Notes: generated by a model from the letters alone, not told the origin. A stretch of DNA of 64,000 bases from Sediminibacterium sp. (GCA_017983845.1 JAGOAO010000001.1:134136-198135); one strand, 5' to 3'. Positions 9,701-17,528 are shown, counted from the stretch's first letter. Numbers and translations: made by a program.

Positions 9701-10131
9701 TCGTGTAACCCAGTGTTAAACCATTGTGGCGAGTTAGGCACACAAGCTTGGTTTAAAATACTATATACTAATTCTTCGTAAAATACTTGTGCATCATTTG
9801 CAGTCGCGAAATAGCCATAACGCTCTCCCCATACTCTCCAACAATTGGCCATACGGTGTGCTACTTGCTTCACCGTTGTTTCTCTACCCAATGAACCATC
9901 GGCTTGAGGAACACCTGCTTTTCTGAAATACTTTTGTGCAAGGATATCCGTTGCAATTTGGCTCCATTGTTTTGGAACTTCTACATTCGTCATTTCGAAC
10001 ACTTTCTCTCCGTTTGGATTTTTGATTACACTGTCTCTGTAATCGTACTCGAATTGTTCAAATGGACTCACACCGTCGATCGTGAATCTGCGCTTAAATT
10101 CTAAGCCTTTTTTTGTTTTTGGGTTAGCCAT
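6799..10131 (-). CDS. nrdJ: adenosylcobalamin-dependent (class II) ribonucleoside-diphosphate reductase
   Basis: Reduces ribonucleotides to deoxyribonucleotides using vitamin B12, so it works with or without oxygen. The 1110-residue protein contains an N-terminal RNR region (KVFEMTNVEVPKQWSQIA). The conserved active-site stretch includes NASNPCSEY and NTACNLASINL, and APTGTIGLVMDCDTTG is in the barrel. The very C-terminus has a zinc-ribbon-like CSTCGHITIRSGTCYKCLNC ending in two further cysteines, used for disulfide reduction in this family. A longer frame begins at a TTG (10143), but the ATG at 10129-10131 (MANPKTKKG) gives the more natural start. It is transcribed alone, with its own terminator at 6711-6739. 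Its upstream region has an inverted repeat and DnaA-box-like nonamers. No other RNR class is in the window. Confidence 0.95.
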   Translation of the reverse strand: MANPKTKKGLEFKRRFTIDGVSPFEQFEYDYRDSVIKNPNGEKVFEMTNVEVPKQWSQIATDILAQKYFRKAGVPQADGSLGRETTVKQVAHRMANCWRVWGERYGYFATANDAQVFYEELVYSILNQACVPNSPQWFNTGLHESYGITGGAQGHYYVDPKDKQLKRSTSAYERPQPHACFILSVSDDLVNEGGIMDLWTREARIFKYGSGVGTNFSQIRGANEKLSGGGSSSGLMSFLKIGDRAAGAIKSGGTTRRAAKMVCLDLDHPEILEFINWKVQEEDKVAALVAAGYDNGYEGEAYATVSGQNSNNSVRIPNSFFKALSEDGNWDLIARTDGRVMKSVPAREVWEQIANAAWRCADPGTQYDTTINEWHTCPQGGRINASNPCSEYMFLDNTACNLASINLRKFFDESDNSFDVEGFEYTTRLWQTVLEVSILMAQFPSREVAQLSYDYRTTGLGFANLGSMLMVSGIAYDSEEARGIAGAISAIMTGIAYKTSAEMASFLGTFDKYQENKEDMLRVMRNHRAAAYDAEDAYVGIEIKPQGIKAQFTPDYLLKAATKAWDDAVQLGEKYGYRNAQTTVIAPTGTIGLVMDCDTTGVEPDFALVKFKKLSGGGYFKIINQSVPQALKNLKYTPAQVDAIVNFAVGHASFEGAPYINNKSLLAKGFTQEEIDKLNGAAKSAFEIGFIFNRFTLGDACLTRLGFKEEVFADWSFNLLESLGFTEDEIDAANDYVCGTMTVEGAPELKDEHLSVFDCANKNGKKGVRYIHAHGHIRMMAACQPFLSGAISKTINLPHEATVEEIADCYLMSWQLGLKANALYRDGSKLSQPLSTKSDKKKKADGAEAEATEEATASQMVDLGNLTVDELLEEVQKRMATSTDTKFKRQLSRIVERKSLPAKRRGFTQKARIGGQVLFLRTGEYADGTVGELFIDLAKEGSTLRSLMNCFAISISVGLQYGVPLEEFVDKFVFTKFEPSGMVDHPNIKTTTSIVDFIFRALAYEYLGRTDLVHVLDKPTVENLGEEGDITLVGKPELSSIRVTAPATPAPAAKANVAAAVNEGGSMDNVTAAAKSMQSDAPACSTCGHITIRSGTCYKCLNCGTSMGCS

Positions 10132-10215
10132 GGTCTTATTCAATTTTTTATAGTAATTCGGGGAACTCCCGCTTCAGTTTCAAAAACCTTAACGGGTAGA
10201 CGAAAATATCTTAGT

Positions 10216-10314
10216 CTGTTGATACTTTGTCCACTGAAATATCAACAGCTGTGGAAAATCTATCTGAACAATTCCAAACCCTACACTCCAGTTGATTTGC
10301 GTGATTTATCCCCA
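10216..10314. promoter_or_regulatory. nrdJ/pcrB intergenic region: inverted repeat and DnaA-box-like sites
   Basis: CTGTTGATA (10216-10224) and TATCAACAG (10240-10248) form a perfect 9-bp inverted repeat with a 15-nt loop. Three sequences resemble the DnaA box TTATCCACA: TTGTCCACT (10227-10235, 7 of 9), TGTGGAAAA (10250-10258, 8 of 9 on the minus strand) and TTATCCCCA (10306-10314, 8 of 9). They lie upstream of nrdJ. Whether DnaA binds is unknown; E. coli nrdAB is a precedent for such control. Confidence 0.35.
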
Positions 10315-10405
10315 GACCATGTTAGTTTCTTAAGAAAAAAAACCTTGATTTATAATTATTTTTTGTAATAAATGGAGTTCGGGGGGATTGTATGCGTAAA
10401 ATTGA

Positions 10406-10413
10406 TAATTTTG
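10406..10413 (+). promoter_or_regulatory. TAnnTTTG -7 box directly before the PcrB-like gene
   Basis: TAATTTTG is an exact match to the Bacteroidota -7 element and ends 6 nt before the ATG at 10420. A TTG at 10388-10390 lies upstream, but its 15-nt spacing is shorter than usual. If used, the 5' leader would be about 3 nt. Confidence 0.5.
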
Positions 10414-10419
10414 CAAAAG

Positions 10420-11166
10420 ATGAAGCAGCAAGTATATCAAAGTATCCTAGACAAAAAAAAGCAACAACAAAAAGCATTCGCAGTCTTAATTGACCCCGAC
10501 AAGCTTGATACCGTTGGTTTACAGAAGACGATTGATCTTGCTGTCCAATCCAAAGTGGACTATATTTTTGTAGGAGGAAGCTTAGTGGTCACAGATACAT
10601 TGGACCAAATGGTTGCCCAAATCAAAGCACACTGTACTATTCCTGTGGTGCTTTTTCCTGGATCTCCTGATCAGATTACCCCAAAAGCGGACGCATTGTT
10701 ATACCTGTCTTTAATTTCTGGACGAAATCCAGAATTATTGATTGGGCAACACGTGATCAGTGCTCCTTTTGTAAAGCAAAGTGGATTGGAAATTATTCCT
10801 GTAGGATATATGTTGATAGACGGAGGAACGCCAACGACTGTTTCTTATATCTCTAATACCAACCCTATCCCAGCTAATAAGAATGATATTGCAGCTTGTA
10901 CTGCCATGGCAGGTGAAATGCTAGGCTTAAAGTTGACTTATATGGATGCAGGCAGCGGTGCTAAAAATGCCATTCCTGCGAGTATGATTCAACAAGTGGC
11001 TAAGCATACCCAAACACCCTTGATTGTAGGGGGCGGAATCACAACACCTGAAAAAGCCATTGAAAATTGCAAAGCAGGTGCGGATATTATTGTAATAGGC
11101 AATGCGGTTGAAAAAGACCCAAGTTTAATCCAATTGATTGCAGACGCAATTCATAGCTTGAATTAA
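10420..11166 (+). CDS. geranylgeranylglyceryl phosphate synthase family protein (PcrB/GGGPS-like)
   Basis: A TIM-barrel prenyltransferase of the GGGPS/PcrB family, which joins a polyprenyl diphosphate to glycerol-1-phosphate. Family marks are the early AVLIDPDKLD (phosphate/Mg region), VGGSLVV, the FPGSPDQI loop, PVGYMLIDGG, MDAGSGA, VGGGI and the terminal VIGNAVEKDPSL, which supply the phosphate-binding loops. The 248-residue length is normal. The frame is open from an ATG at 10372, but that places 16 odd residues before the family start; the ATG at 10420 (MKQQVYQSIL) follows a -7 box directly and is preferred. Bacteroidota homologues have been shown to make archaeal-type GGGP in vitro; the chain length preferred here cannot be told. 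It is convergent with the LytTR regulator and the stops are 17 bp apart. Confidence 0.88.
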   Translation: MKQQVYQSILDKKKQQQKAFAVLIDPDKLDTVGLQKTIDLAVQSKVDYIFVGGSLVVTDTLDQMVAQIKAHCTIPVVLFPGSPDQITPKADALLYLSLISGRNPELLIGQHVISAPFVKQSGLEIIPVGYMLIDGGTPTTVSYISNTNPIPANKNDIAACTAMAGEMLGLKLTYMDAGSGAKNAIPASMIQQVAKHTQTPLIVGGGITTPEKAIENCKAGADIIVIGNAVEKDPSLIQLIADAIHSLN

Positions 11167-11183
11167 GTTTTTACTCCTTTTAG

Positions 11184-11915
11184 TTAGAAGCTCATCATTT
11201 CCTTGAACTTCACCGTTTGGCGTCTACTGATTTCAATCTTCTCCCCTCCTTTTAATTCTACCAACAAACCTCCATTAAAGTAAGGTTCAATTTTTTCAAT
11301 CCAATGTAGGTTGATAATGTGTTTTCTATTGGCTCTGAAAAAGACGCGATCATCTAATCTTTCTTCTAGCGCATTCAATGATTTTAAGATCAAAGGTTTA
11401 TTGGTAGAGAAATATACTTTCGCATAATTACCCACACTTTCAAACAACCTGATTTCAGCTAATTTAACAAACCAACAACGCTCCCCATCTTTTACAAATA
11501 CTTGATCTATCTCTGTTAGTGGACCTCTATTTACACCTAACAAACTTGCTTGCTCTAAGGCCATTTCTGTTTGTAATTTCTGAATGGCATCTGCCAATCT
11601 TTTTGGATCAATTGGTTTTAATAAATAATCCAAAGCGTTTACTTCAAAGGCTTTTAAGGCAAATTCATCATAAGCGGTTGTAAAAATAACTCGAGGAGAT
11701 TTCTCGATTTCGGCGAGTAAATCAAAGCCGGTTTTGCCTGGCATTTGAATGTCTAAAAAAATAAGGTCTGGTCTTGATAAGTCAATCTTCTCGATGGCTT
11801 CATCCACATTACTTGCTTCGTCAATTATATTAATATCTGGATGCTGCTCCAGTAATTTTTTTAATTCATTACGGGCTAATCTTTCGTCATCGATGATAAT
11901 TGCTTTTATTGGCAT
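11184..11915 (-). CDS. LytTR-family response regulator
   Basis: DNA-binding response regulator of the LytR/AlgR type. The receiver domain (residues 1-120) has the acidic pocket DDE at 9-11, the phospho-acceptor Asp55 in FLDIQMPG, and Lys in YLLKPID near 104. The C-terminal LytTR domain (about 140-243) shows IRLFESVGNYAKVYF, FFRANRKHIINL and EISRRQTVKFKEMM. The 243-residue length is standard. It lies 18 bp after the histidine kinase gene on the same strand and is surely its partner. Target genes cannot be read directly. Confidence 0.95.
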   Translation of the reverse strand: MPIKAIIIDDERLARNELKKLLEQHPDINIIDEASNVDEAIEKIDLSRPDLIFLDIQMPGKTGFDLLAEIEKSPRVIFTTAYDEFALKAFEVNALDYLLKPIDPKRLADAIQKLQTEMALEQASLLGVNRGPLTEIDQVFVKDGERCWFVKLAEIRLFESVGNYAKVYFSTNKPLILKSLNALEERLDDRVFFRANRKHIINLHWIEKIEPYFNGGLLVELKGGEKIEISRRQTVKFKEMMSF

Positions 11916-11933
11916 GTTTCCAGTTTTATGCTA

Positions 11934-12974
11934 TTAGGCGATAGGTATAATTAATTTTGCTGTCACTTGTGTAGGCTGGCTTTGGTAAATATCAAATACG
12001 GCATTGCCACGGTATAAAATATTCAATCTGTTTTTAGTACTCTGTAACCCAAATCCATCCTGTCCCATTTCTTTATCCAACACCCCCGTATTTTGTACCA
12101 TCAACAAATGCTTGCCCTCCTCAAATTTTGATACTATTTTTATCAAGCAATTACCTGGTTGTTTACTCAACCCATGCTTGATTGCATTTTCAACCAATGT
12201 TTGCAACATCATAGGCGGCATTTGATTGCTCAAAGTTGCTGCCTCAATTTCGTATTCCACCACTAAACGATCTGCAAATCGAATGTACTCCAGCGCAAGA
12301 TAGTCCTTCACAATATTCAACTCTTTTTCTAAACTTGTTACTTCGGCTTGGTCTGCTTGTATACTACTTCTAAGGATATTACTCAACTCTGTAATGGCTT
12401 GTCTGGCTCTTTGGGGATCCTCGTCTACTAAGGCTCTAATGCTATTCAAGGCATTGAAAATAAAATGAGGATTCATTTGAGACTTAATCGTCTTTAATTG
12501 CAATTCTTTAATTAAACTTTCTAATTTAATTTTTTGAATAGCTTCTGAATTAGTGAATTCGATATAATGCCAAAGAATATAAATAGACAACCATACAAAA
12601 ATAATCGGCGTATCAATAACAAGACTAATTAAAAAACGTTTTTCTATACTCACTTTTTTTGTCGCGTCATATAGTTTAAGCATCTCTACAGTATAACTCG
12701 TAAAAAAACTATACAGGCTCGCAAAAGTCAATAACAACAGTAATAATTTCCACCACTTAAATTTAGGCATAGGGGGGTGCAAAGCAAAAGCAAGCATTGC
12801 TTTTCTAAACAAATGGGTAAGAATAATACCAATCAATATATTTACCAATAAACGTGGGTAAAAGACAGGGTTTAACTTTTTCTCTAGCATATAAGAGAAA
12901 AAAATGATAGTAAACCCATAGGTCATCCAGCCTCCTATTTGACAGATCCAATAAATTGATTGATGTTTTTTCAC
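11934..12974 (-). CDS. LytS/YehU-type sensor histidine kinase
   Basis: Membrane sensor kinase of the His_kinase (PF06580) class. Four hydrophobic segments (about 8-29, 40-57, 73-94 and 113-137) are followed by a short helix. The phosphorylated His170 is in SQMNPHFIFNALNSI. The ATPase domain has an N-box at 261-268 (VENAIKHG) and a G-box near 306-317 (DGFGLQSTKNRL). There is no extra sensory domain beyond the membrane helices. The start is a GTG at 12972-12974: the resulting N-terminus MKKHQSIYWICQIGGW is the usual beginning of this family. An exact -7 promoter box (12979-12986) sits 4 nt upstream, predicting an almost leaderless GTG-started mRNA. It forms an operon with the LytTR regulator. 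Confidence 0.92.
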   Translation of the reverse strand: MKKHQSIYWICQIGGWMTYGFTIIFFSYMLEKKLNPVFYPRLLVNILIGIILTHLFRKAMLAFALHPPMPKFKWWKLLLLLLTFASLYSFFTSYTVEMLKLYDATKKVSIEKRFLISLVIDTPIIFVWLSIYILWHYIEFTNSEAIQKIKLESLIKELQLKTIKSQMNPHFIFNALNSIRALVDEDPQRARQAITELSNILRSSIQADQAEVTSLEKELNIVKDYLALEYIRFADRLVVEYEIEAATLSNQMPPMMLQTLVENAIKHGLSKQPGNCLIKIVSKFEEGKHLLMVQNTGVLDKEMGQDGFGLQSTKNRLNILYRGNAVFDIYQSQPTQVTAKLIIPIA

Positions 12975-12978
12975 TATT

Positions 12979-12986
12979 CAAATTTA
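12979..12986 (-). promoter_or_regulatory. TAnnTTTG -7 box of the histidine kinase operon
   Basis: On the minus strand TAAATTTG matches the Bacteroidota -7 element exactly, ending 4 nt before the GTG start at 12974. No good -33 TTG is seen at the usual distance. Confidence 0.45.
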
Positions 12987-13122
12987 AACTCAAATCAACG
13001 ATATTGGGTTTGATTATTGGATTAATGGTCAAATTGTAGTTTCATCGGCAAGTGCAAATAACATTGAACTTTTGACTCATATTTCTGTTAATAACTTACA
13101 TTTACATTACTAAAAATTGAAC

Positions 13123-15045
13123 ATGCTGATTGAGGCCGGACCATTATTAAAAAACATTGACAACCCTGATGACCTAAAAAAAGTCTCAAGGGAAAAATTA
13201 CATCAGGTATGCGACGAATTACGTCAATATATCATTGATATTGTCAGTGTGCATGGGGGCCATTTTGCTGCCAGCCTTGGCGTCGTAGAACTCAGCGTAG
13301 CATTGCATTACGTATACAACACACCTTACGATCAATTAGTGTGGGATGTAGGGCATCAAGCCTATGGACATAAGATTTTAACCGGTCGTCGTGATGCTTT
13401 TGTAACGAACAGAAAATACAATGGATTAAGTGGTTTTCCAAAGAGGAGCGAGAGCCCTTATGACACTTTTGGCGTTGGACACTCATCTACTTCTATTTCT
13501 GCCGCATTGGGTATGTCTATGGCAGCCAAATACAAAGGCGAAAACAGGAAATCAGTAGCCATTATTGGAGATGGCTCCATGACGGCAGGGATGGCTTTCG
13601 AAGCCATGAACCATGCCGGAGTAGCCGATAGTGATGTGTTGATTATTTTGAACGACAACTGTATGAGCATCGACCCAAATGTGGGCGCGCTTAAAGAATA
13701 TTTAACCGATATCAGCACTTCCCCAACCTATAATAAGTTTAGAGACGAGTTATGGGAATTGATGGGTAAATTGCCTATTGGCAAAACTTTTACTAGAGAG
13801 ATGGCTTCCAAGGTGGAAGCAGGTTTAAAAGGAATGGTTTCCAAAAGCAGCAATTTATTTGAAGCTTTACAATTGCGCTATTTTGGCCCAATCGACGGAC
13901 ACAATATCACCAACTTAGTAGATACTTTAAGAGACTTAAGAGAAATACCTGGTCCAAAAATTTTACATATCCTAACTGTCAAAGGCAAAGGATACGAACT
14001 CGCAGAGAAAGACCAAACCAAATGGCATGCCCCAGGCTTGTTTGATAAATTGACTGGAGAAATTATTAAGAAAAAAATTGAAACACCTCAGCCACCAAAA
14101 TACCAAGACGTATTTGGATTGACCCTAGTGGAATTGGCCGAGATGAACCCAATGATCATGGGCGTTACACCCGCGATGCCTAGCGGATCTTCTATGAAAT
14201 TTATGATGGAAGCAATGCCAGACCGCGCATTCGACGTAGGCATTTGCGAACAGCATGCTGTGACTTTAAGTGCAGGCCTTGCAACACAGGGTGTGAAAGC
14301 CTTTTGTAATATTTATTCTTCTTTCATGCAACGTGCTTATGACCAAGTGATTCACGATGTAGCATTGCAAAAATTACCTGTTGTATTTTGCTTAGACCGT
14401 GCTGGATTGGTTGGAGAAGATGGACCAACACACCATGGTTGTTATGATATTGCATTTTTTAGATGTATTCCTAATTTAATCATTGCCGCTCCAATGAACG
14501 AGCAAGAATTAAGGAACATGATGTATACGGCACAATTGCCATCCACTGATTTGCCTTTTGTCATTCGATACCCAAGAGGTGAGGGTGTAATGGTGGACTG
14601 GAAAAAACCATTCGAACAATTTACAATTGGACAAGGACGCAGATTAAAAGAAGGTAAGGATGTCGCTATTTTGACTTTTGGTCACCCTGGAAACAATGCA
14701 CAAACTGCGATTCGTAATTTAAGAGCAGAAGGTGTTGATCCAGCGCATTATGATATGCGTTTTGTCAAACCAATTGACGAAGCTTTATTACACGAAGTCT
14801 TCCAAAACTATGAACTAGTAGTGACTGTGGAAGATGCGACCGTAGTGGGCGGATTAGGATCTGCTGTGTTGGAATTCATGAATGCACACAATTATAAAGC
14901 CCAAGTGCGCATCTTAGGTATCCCTGACGCAATTGTTGAACATGGTTCTGTAAAAGAATTGCAGCAAGAATGTCATTACGACGCACAAGCGATTGCCAAT
15001 GCAGTAAAAAGTCTTTTAGGAAAATCTGTTTTGACAGAAGGATAG
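13123..15045 (+). CDS. dxs: 1-deoxy-D-xylulose-5-phosphate synthase
   Basis: Condenses pyruvate with glyceraldehyde-3-phosphate, the first step of the MEP isoprenoid pathway; thiamine-diphosphate dependent, cytoplasmic. In 640 residues it shows SVHGGHFAASLGVVEL, VWDVGHQAYGHKILTG and the TPP site GDGSMTAGMAFEAMNHAG (about 149-166) with NDN. The middle transketolase-like domain has FDVGICEQHAVTLSAGLA, and DRAGLVGEDGPTHHG. The C-terminal domain ends VPDAIVEHG-like (GIPDAIVEHGS). The start is the ATG at 13123 (MLIEAGPLLKNIDNPDD); a TTG two codons earlier is less likely. It is divergent from the kinase operon (148 bp apart) and convergent with scpA with a single base between the stops. With the GGGPS-like gene it gives this region an isoprenoid/lipid flavour. 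Confidence 0.97.
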   Translation: MLIEAGPLLKNIDNPDDLKKVSREKLHQVCDELRQYIIDIVSVHGGHFAASLGVVELSVALHYVYNTPYDQLVWDVGHQAYGHKILTGRRDAFVTNRKYNGLSGFPKRSESPYDTFGVGHSSTSISAALGMSMAAKYKGENRKSVAIIGDGSMTAGMAFEAMNHAGVADSDVLIILNDNCMSIDPNVGALKEYLTDISTSPTYNKFRDELWELMGKLPIGKTFTREMASKVEAGLKGMVSKSSNLFEALQLRYFGPIDGHNITNLVDTLRDLREIPGPKILHILTVKGKGYELAEKDQTKWHAPGLFDKLTGEIIKKKIETPQPPKYQDVFGLTLVELAEMNPMIMGVTPAMPSGSSMKFMMEAMPDRAFDVGICEQHAVTLSAGLATQGVKAFCNIYSSFMQRAYDQVIHDVALQKLPVVFCLDRAGLVGEDGPTHHGCYDIAFFRCIPNLIIAAPMNEQELRNMMYTAQLPSTDLPFVIRYPRGEGVMVDWKKPFEQFTIGQGRRLKEGKDVAILTFGHPGNNAQTAIRNLRAEGVDPAHYDMRFVKPIDEALLHEVFQNYELVVTVEDATVVGGLGSAVLEFMNAHNYKAQVRILGIPDAIVEHGSVKELQQECHYDAQAIANAVKSLLGKSVLTEG

Positions 15046-15046
15046 C

Positions 15047-15916
15047 TTAGTTCAAGCTAGGGTCAAAATCACCTTCTTCTTCAGGCGCGTCTGCAAATGA
15101 AGTTTGGTCAAATTTTGTTTCGTAAGAATCTGTTTGCTCGATATAACCAGGCTCTAAATCATCTTCTCTGTTTTCATTCCATTCGATGATAAAGTTGTTG
15201 CGTCCTTCGCCTACCATTAATTTCATGTATTTCTGTTGCGCTAATTCTAAGATGGACAAGAACAAAAACAAAGCGTGTACACGGTCTTCGCAAATGTCAA
15301 ATACTTTCTCGAATGCCACTGTCTTTCCTTCTTTCACCATTGTAAGCAAATGAGTTCTGCTGCCTTCCATGGTATAATTGTATCGAACTACAGTATGAAC
15401 AGGTTTGTTTTGACGATCTTGAACACGGGTCATCACTTTCTCAAAAGCTTTCATCAATTTGAACAAAGTCACCGTCTGCAATTCCGTTCCTTCTGCTGCT
15501 TCTTCACCTACCAATGACATTTCTTTTTGAATATTACCACGCTTCAACATCAACATCCTCATGGCTTCTAAATCGGCCATTTGAACGGCAGCTTCTTTGT
15601 ACTTTTTGTACTCTAAAATTTTGTCGATCAATTCTTGTCTAGGATCAATTTCATTGCCAGACGCGTCAATCTCTTTTCTTGGCAACAATAATTTTGCCTT
15701 AATACGCATCAAAGTAGAAACGAATAAAATGAACTCACTACTTAATTCAATATTTAACTTGTCTTGCGCATGGATGAATTCCAAGAAATCTTTAATGATT
15801 TTAGTAATCTGGATATTGTAAATATCCATCTCGTCACGCTCAATAAAGAACAATAAAAGGTCAAATGGACCTTCAAATTGGTCTACTTTAATCGAATAAT
15901 TAGTATGCTGATTCAT
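15047..15916 (-). CDS. scpA: segregation and condensation protein A
   Basis: Kleisin subunit of the SMC-ScpAB condensin complex that organises and segregates the chromosome. The 289-residue protein has the classic ScpA beginning KVDQFEGPFDLLLFFIERDEMDI, then a helical region (SSEFILFVSTLMRIKAKLLLP at about 60-80) and a C-terminal winged-helix part (CEDRVHALFLFLSILELAQQ). The last 40 residues are acidic. The frame continues upstream to a TTG at 16006, but this runs into the divergent transporter gene. The ATG at 15914-15916 (MNQHTNYSIKVDQF) matches the family start. A near-consensus -7 box ends 5 nt before it. scpB is not in the window. Confidence 0.94.
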   Translation of the reverse strand: MNQHTNYSIKVDQFEGPFDLLLFFIERDEMDIYNIQITKIIKDFLEFIHAQDKLNIELSSEFILFVSTLMRIKAKLLLPRKEIDASGNEIDPRQELIDKILEYKKYKEAAVQMADLEAMRMLMLKRGNIQKEMSLVGEEAAEGTELQTVTLFKLMKAFEKVMTRVQDRQNKPVHTVVRYNYTMEGSRTHLLTMVKEGKTVAFEKVFDICEDRVHALFLFLSILELAQQKYMKLMVGEGRNNFIIEWNENREDDLEPGYIEQTDSYETKFDQTSFADAPEEEGDFDPSLN

Positions 15917-15921
15917 CCCTG

Positions 15922-15929
15922 CAAAGAAA
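15922..15929 (-). promoter_or_regulatory. near-consensus -7 box before scpA
   Basis: TTTCTTTG on the minus strand matches TAnnTTTG at 5 of the 6 fixed positions and is followed by CAGGG and the ATG. The spacing and the following bases are like those at metG (TACTTTTG, CAGGA, ATG). Confidence 0.35.
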
Positions 15930-15986
15930 GTGATATTTATCCATTTTTTAGCCAAAATGAGGCATCTTTGTTCAAAACCAGTACGG

Positions 15987-16895
15987 ATGCAACAGAAGTG
16001 GACCAATTGGCTTGTATTTGCCTTATTATCAATTGTATGGGGCAGCTCCTTTATCCTAATGAAAGAAGGCCTTAGGGCTTTTACACCCTACCAAGTTGCT
16101 TCTTTAAGAATGCTTTCGGCAGGACTGGTTTTACTCCCATTTGCAATCAAAGCTTTTCGAAAAATACCCAAGGATAAAATGGGCTTAGTCATTGTTTCTG
16201 GGGTAGTAGGCAATTTTATTCCAGCCTACCTTTTTTGTATTGCTGAAACAAGAATAGATAGTGCACTAGCCGGTATTTTAAACTCATTAACGCCCTTGTT
16301 TACAATTATTGTAGGCGTTTTGTTTTATCAGGTTCAAACAAGTGCCATCAAAGTCTTGGGGATTTTGATTGGATTTATTGGTTTAACGTTTTTAATGCTT
16401 ACAGGAAAAGAAATGCATTTTGAACACCTTTCCTATGCAGGCCTAGTGCTTATTGCCACCATGATGTATGGCATCAATGTACATACCGTGGGCAGGTATT
16501 TAAAGGAAATAGGATCCATTCAAATTGCCTCAGTGGCTTTTTCTTTTTTAATCTTACCTAGTGCTGCGGTTTTATATTTTACAGGTTTTTTTAACAACGA
16601 TTTTACAAACCCATTGGTGATTCATAGCACCATTACAAGTAGTGTCTTAGGGATGATAGGCACTTCTATGGCATCCATCCTCTTTTATTATTTAGTCAAA
16701 AAAGCAGGTATTTTGTTTGGTTCATTGGTAACTTATGGCATCCCAATCGTCGCTGTGGCATGGGGTATTGGCTATGGGGAATCATTGGCCCCTTTGCAAG
16801 TGCTTTGCCTTGGAGTGATTTTGCTAGGCGTATATATTGTCAATAGGGGCAATATAAATTTCCTTTCTTTTTTAAAACAAAAAGGCCCTCAATAA
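15987..16895 (+). CDS. EamA/DMT-superfamily transporter
   Basis: Predicted inner-membrane exporter with ten transmembrane helices in two EamA repeats. Family landmarks are LVFALLSIVWGSSFILMKEG at the start, FTPYQVASLRMLSAG, AGILNSLTPLFTIIVGVL at the end of the first repeat, and GMIGTSMASILFYYLVKKAG in the second. The 302-residue length is normal. The substrate cannot be predicted. The frame is open from 15930, but the ATG at 15987 (MQQKWTNWLVFALL) places the first helix directly at the N-terminus; an ATG ten codons upstream is possible. A CATCTTTG box (15963-15970) lies 16 nt upstream. Its last codons overlap the terminator hairpin of the convergent frr gene. Confidence 0.88.
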   Translation: MQQKWTNWLVFALLSIVWGSSFILMKEGLRAFTPYQVASLRMLSAGLVLLPFAIKAFRKIPKDKMGLVIVSGVVGNFIPAYLFCIAETRIDSALAGILNSLTPLFTIIVGVLFYQVQTSAIKVLGILIGFIGLTFLMLTGKEMHFEHLSYAGLVLIATMMYGINVHTVGRYLKEIGSIQIASVAFSFLILPSAAVLYFTGFFNNDFTNPLVIHSTITSSVLGMIGTSMASILFYYLVKKAGILFGSLVTYGIPIVAVAWGIGYGESLAPLQVLCLGVILLGVYIVNRGNINFLSFLKQKGPQ

Positions 16896-16909
16896 AATGA
16901 TTGAAGGCC
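16884..16909 (-). terminator. terminator of frr, overlapping the end of the EamA gene
   Basis: On the minus strand GGCCTTCAAT and ATTGAGGGCC (one mismatch) form a 10-bp stem followed by TTTTTGTTTT. The stem starts inside the last codons of the convergent transporter gene (stop at 16893-16895), so the hairpin does double duty as coding sequence. Confidence 0.7.
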
Positions 16910-16944
16910 AATAGTATGTGGTAAAAAAATCAGTTTGACTCAGA

Positions 16945-17508
16945 TTATACAGTCATGATTTCTTTTTCCTTTGCTTCTAAATGTTTTTCGACAAATGCAA
17001 TATGCTTATCCGTTAAGGCCTGTATGACTTCTTCTGCCCCTTTACAAATGTCTTCACTCATCCCGTCTTTTTGCAACTTTTTCACTTGCTCAATATGGTC
17101 TCTTCTAATATTGCGAATCGCTACTTTGCTTTGCTCTCCTTCACCACCTGCTTTTTTCACCATTTCTTTTCTGCGCTCTTCGGTCAATGGAGGCATAAAT
17201 AAACGAATATTGACCCCGTCGTTCTGTGGGGTAATACCAATATTCGCGCCCATAATGGCTCTTTCAATAAGGGCCAACATGTTTTTCTCCCAAGGTTGGA
17301 TACTAATTGTTCTTGCATCCAACACTTGCACGTTTGCCACCTGACTGATGGGTGTTGGGGCGCCATAATAATCCACGTTTACGCCTTCTAAAATGGACGG
17401 AGTCGCCTTGCCTGCTCTGATTTTGGATAATTCTATTTCTAAGTGATTGATGGCTTTTTTCATGCCATTTTCCGCTTCTGTACTAATTTTTGATAATTCT
17501 TCTGACAT
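16945..17508 (-). CDS. frr: ribosome recycling factor
   Basis: Releases ribosomes from mRNA after termination together with EF-G. The 187 residues are typical (E. coli 185). Recognisable are the N-terminal helix (MKKAINHLEIELSKIRAGKA), the domain II strands (VDYYGAPTPISQVANVQV, DARTISIQPWEKNM) and IGITPQNDGVNIRLFMPPLTEERR. The C-terminal helix is KHIAFVEKHLEAKEKEIMTV. The start ATG is at 17506-17508. It is divergent from the transketolase gene; a TAGCTTTG -7 box lies 20 nt upstream. It has its own terminator at 16884-16909. Confidence 0.97.
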   Translation of the reverse strand: MSEELSKISTEAENGMKKAINHLEIELSKIRAGKATPSILEGVNVDYYGAPTPISQVANVQVLDARTISIQPWEKNMLALIERAIMGANIGITPQNDGVNIRLFMPPLTEERRKEMVKKAGGEGEQSKVAIRNIRRDHIEQVKKLQKDGMSEDICKGAEEVIQALTDKHIAFVEKHLEAKEKEIMTV

Positions 17509-17528
17509 AATTCAATGTTTTGCGAAGA

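Noticed and set aside
10216-10314. Chromosome replication origin suggested by DnaA-like boxes
   Set aside because: Only three imperfect boxes, no dnaA/dnaN or other origin-linked genes, and no long AT-rich unwinding element; a regulatory role is more likely if the boxes are real.
10132-10371. Cobalamin riboswitch before the B12-dependent nrdJ
   Set aside because: I looked for the conserved B12-box and the paired GC-rich core. Only a short CGGG/CCCG hairpin is present and the rest does not match, so I do not call it.
15917-16006. Upstream extension of scpA by 30 codons from a TTG
   Set aside because: It overlaps the divergent transporter gene and its residues do not resemble ScpA.
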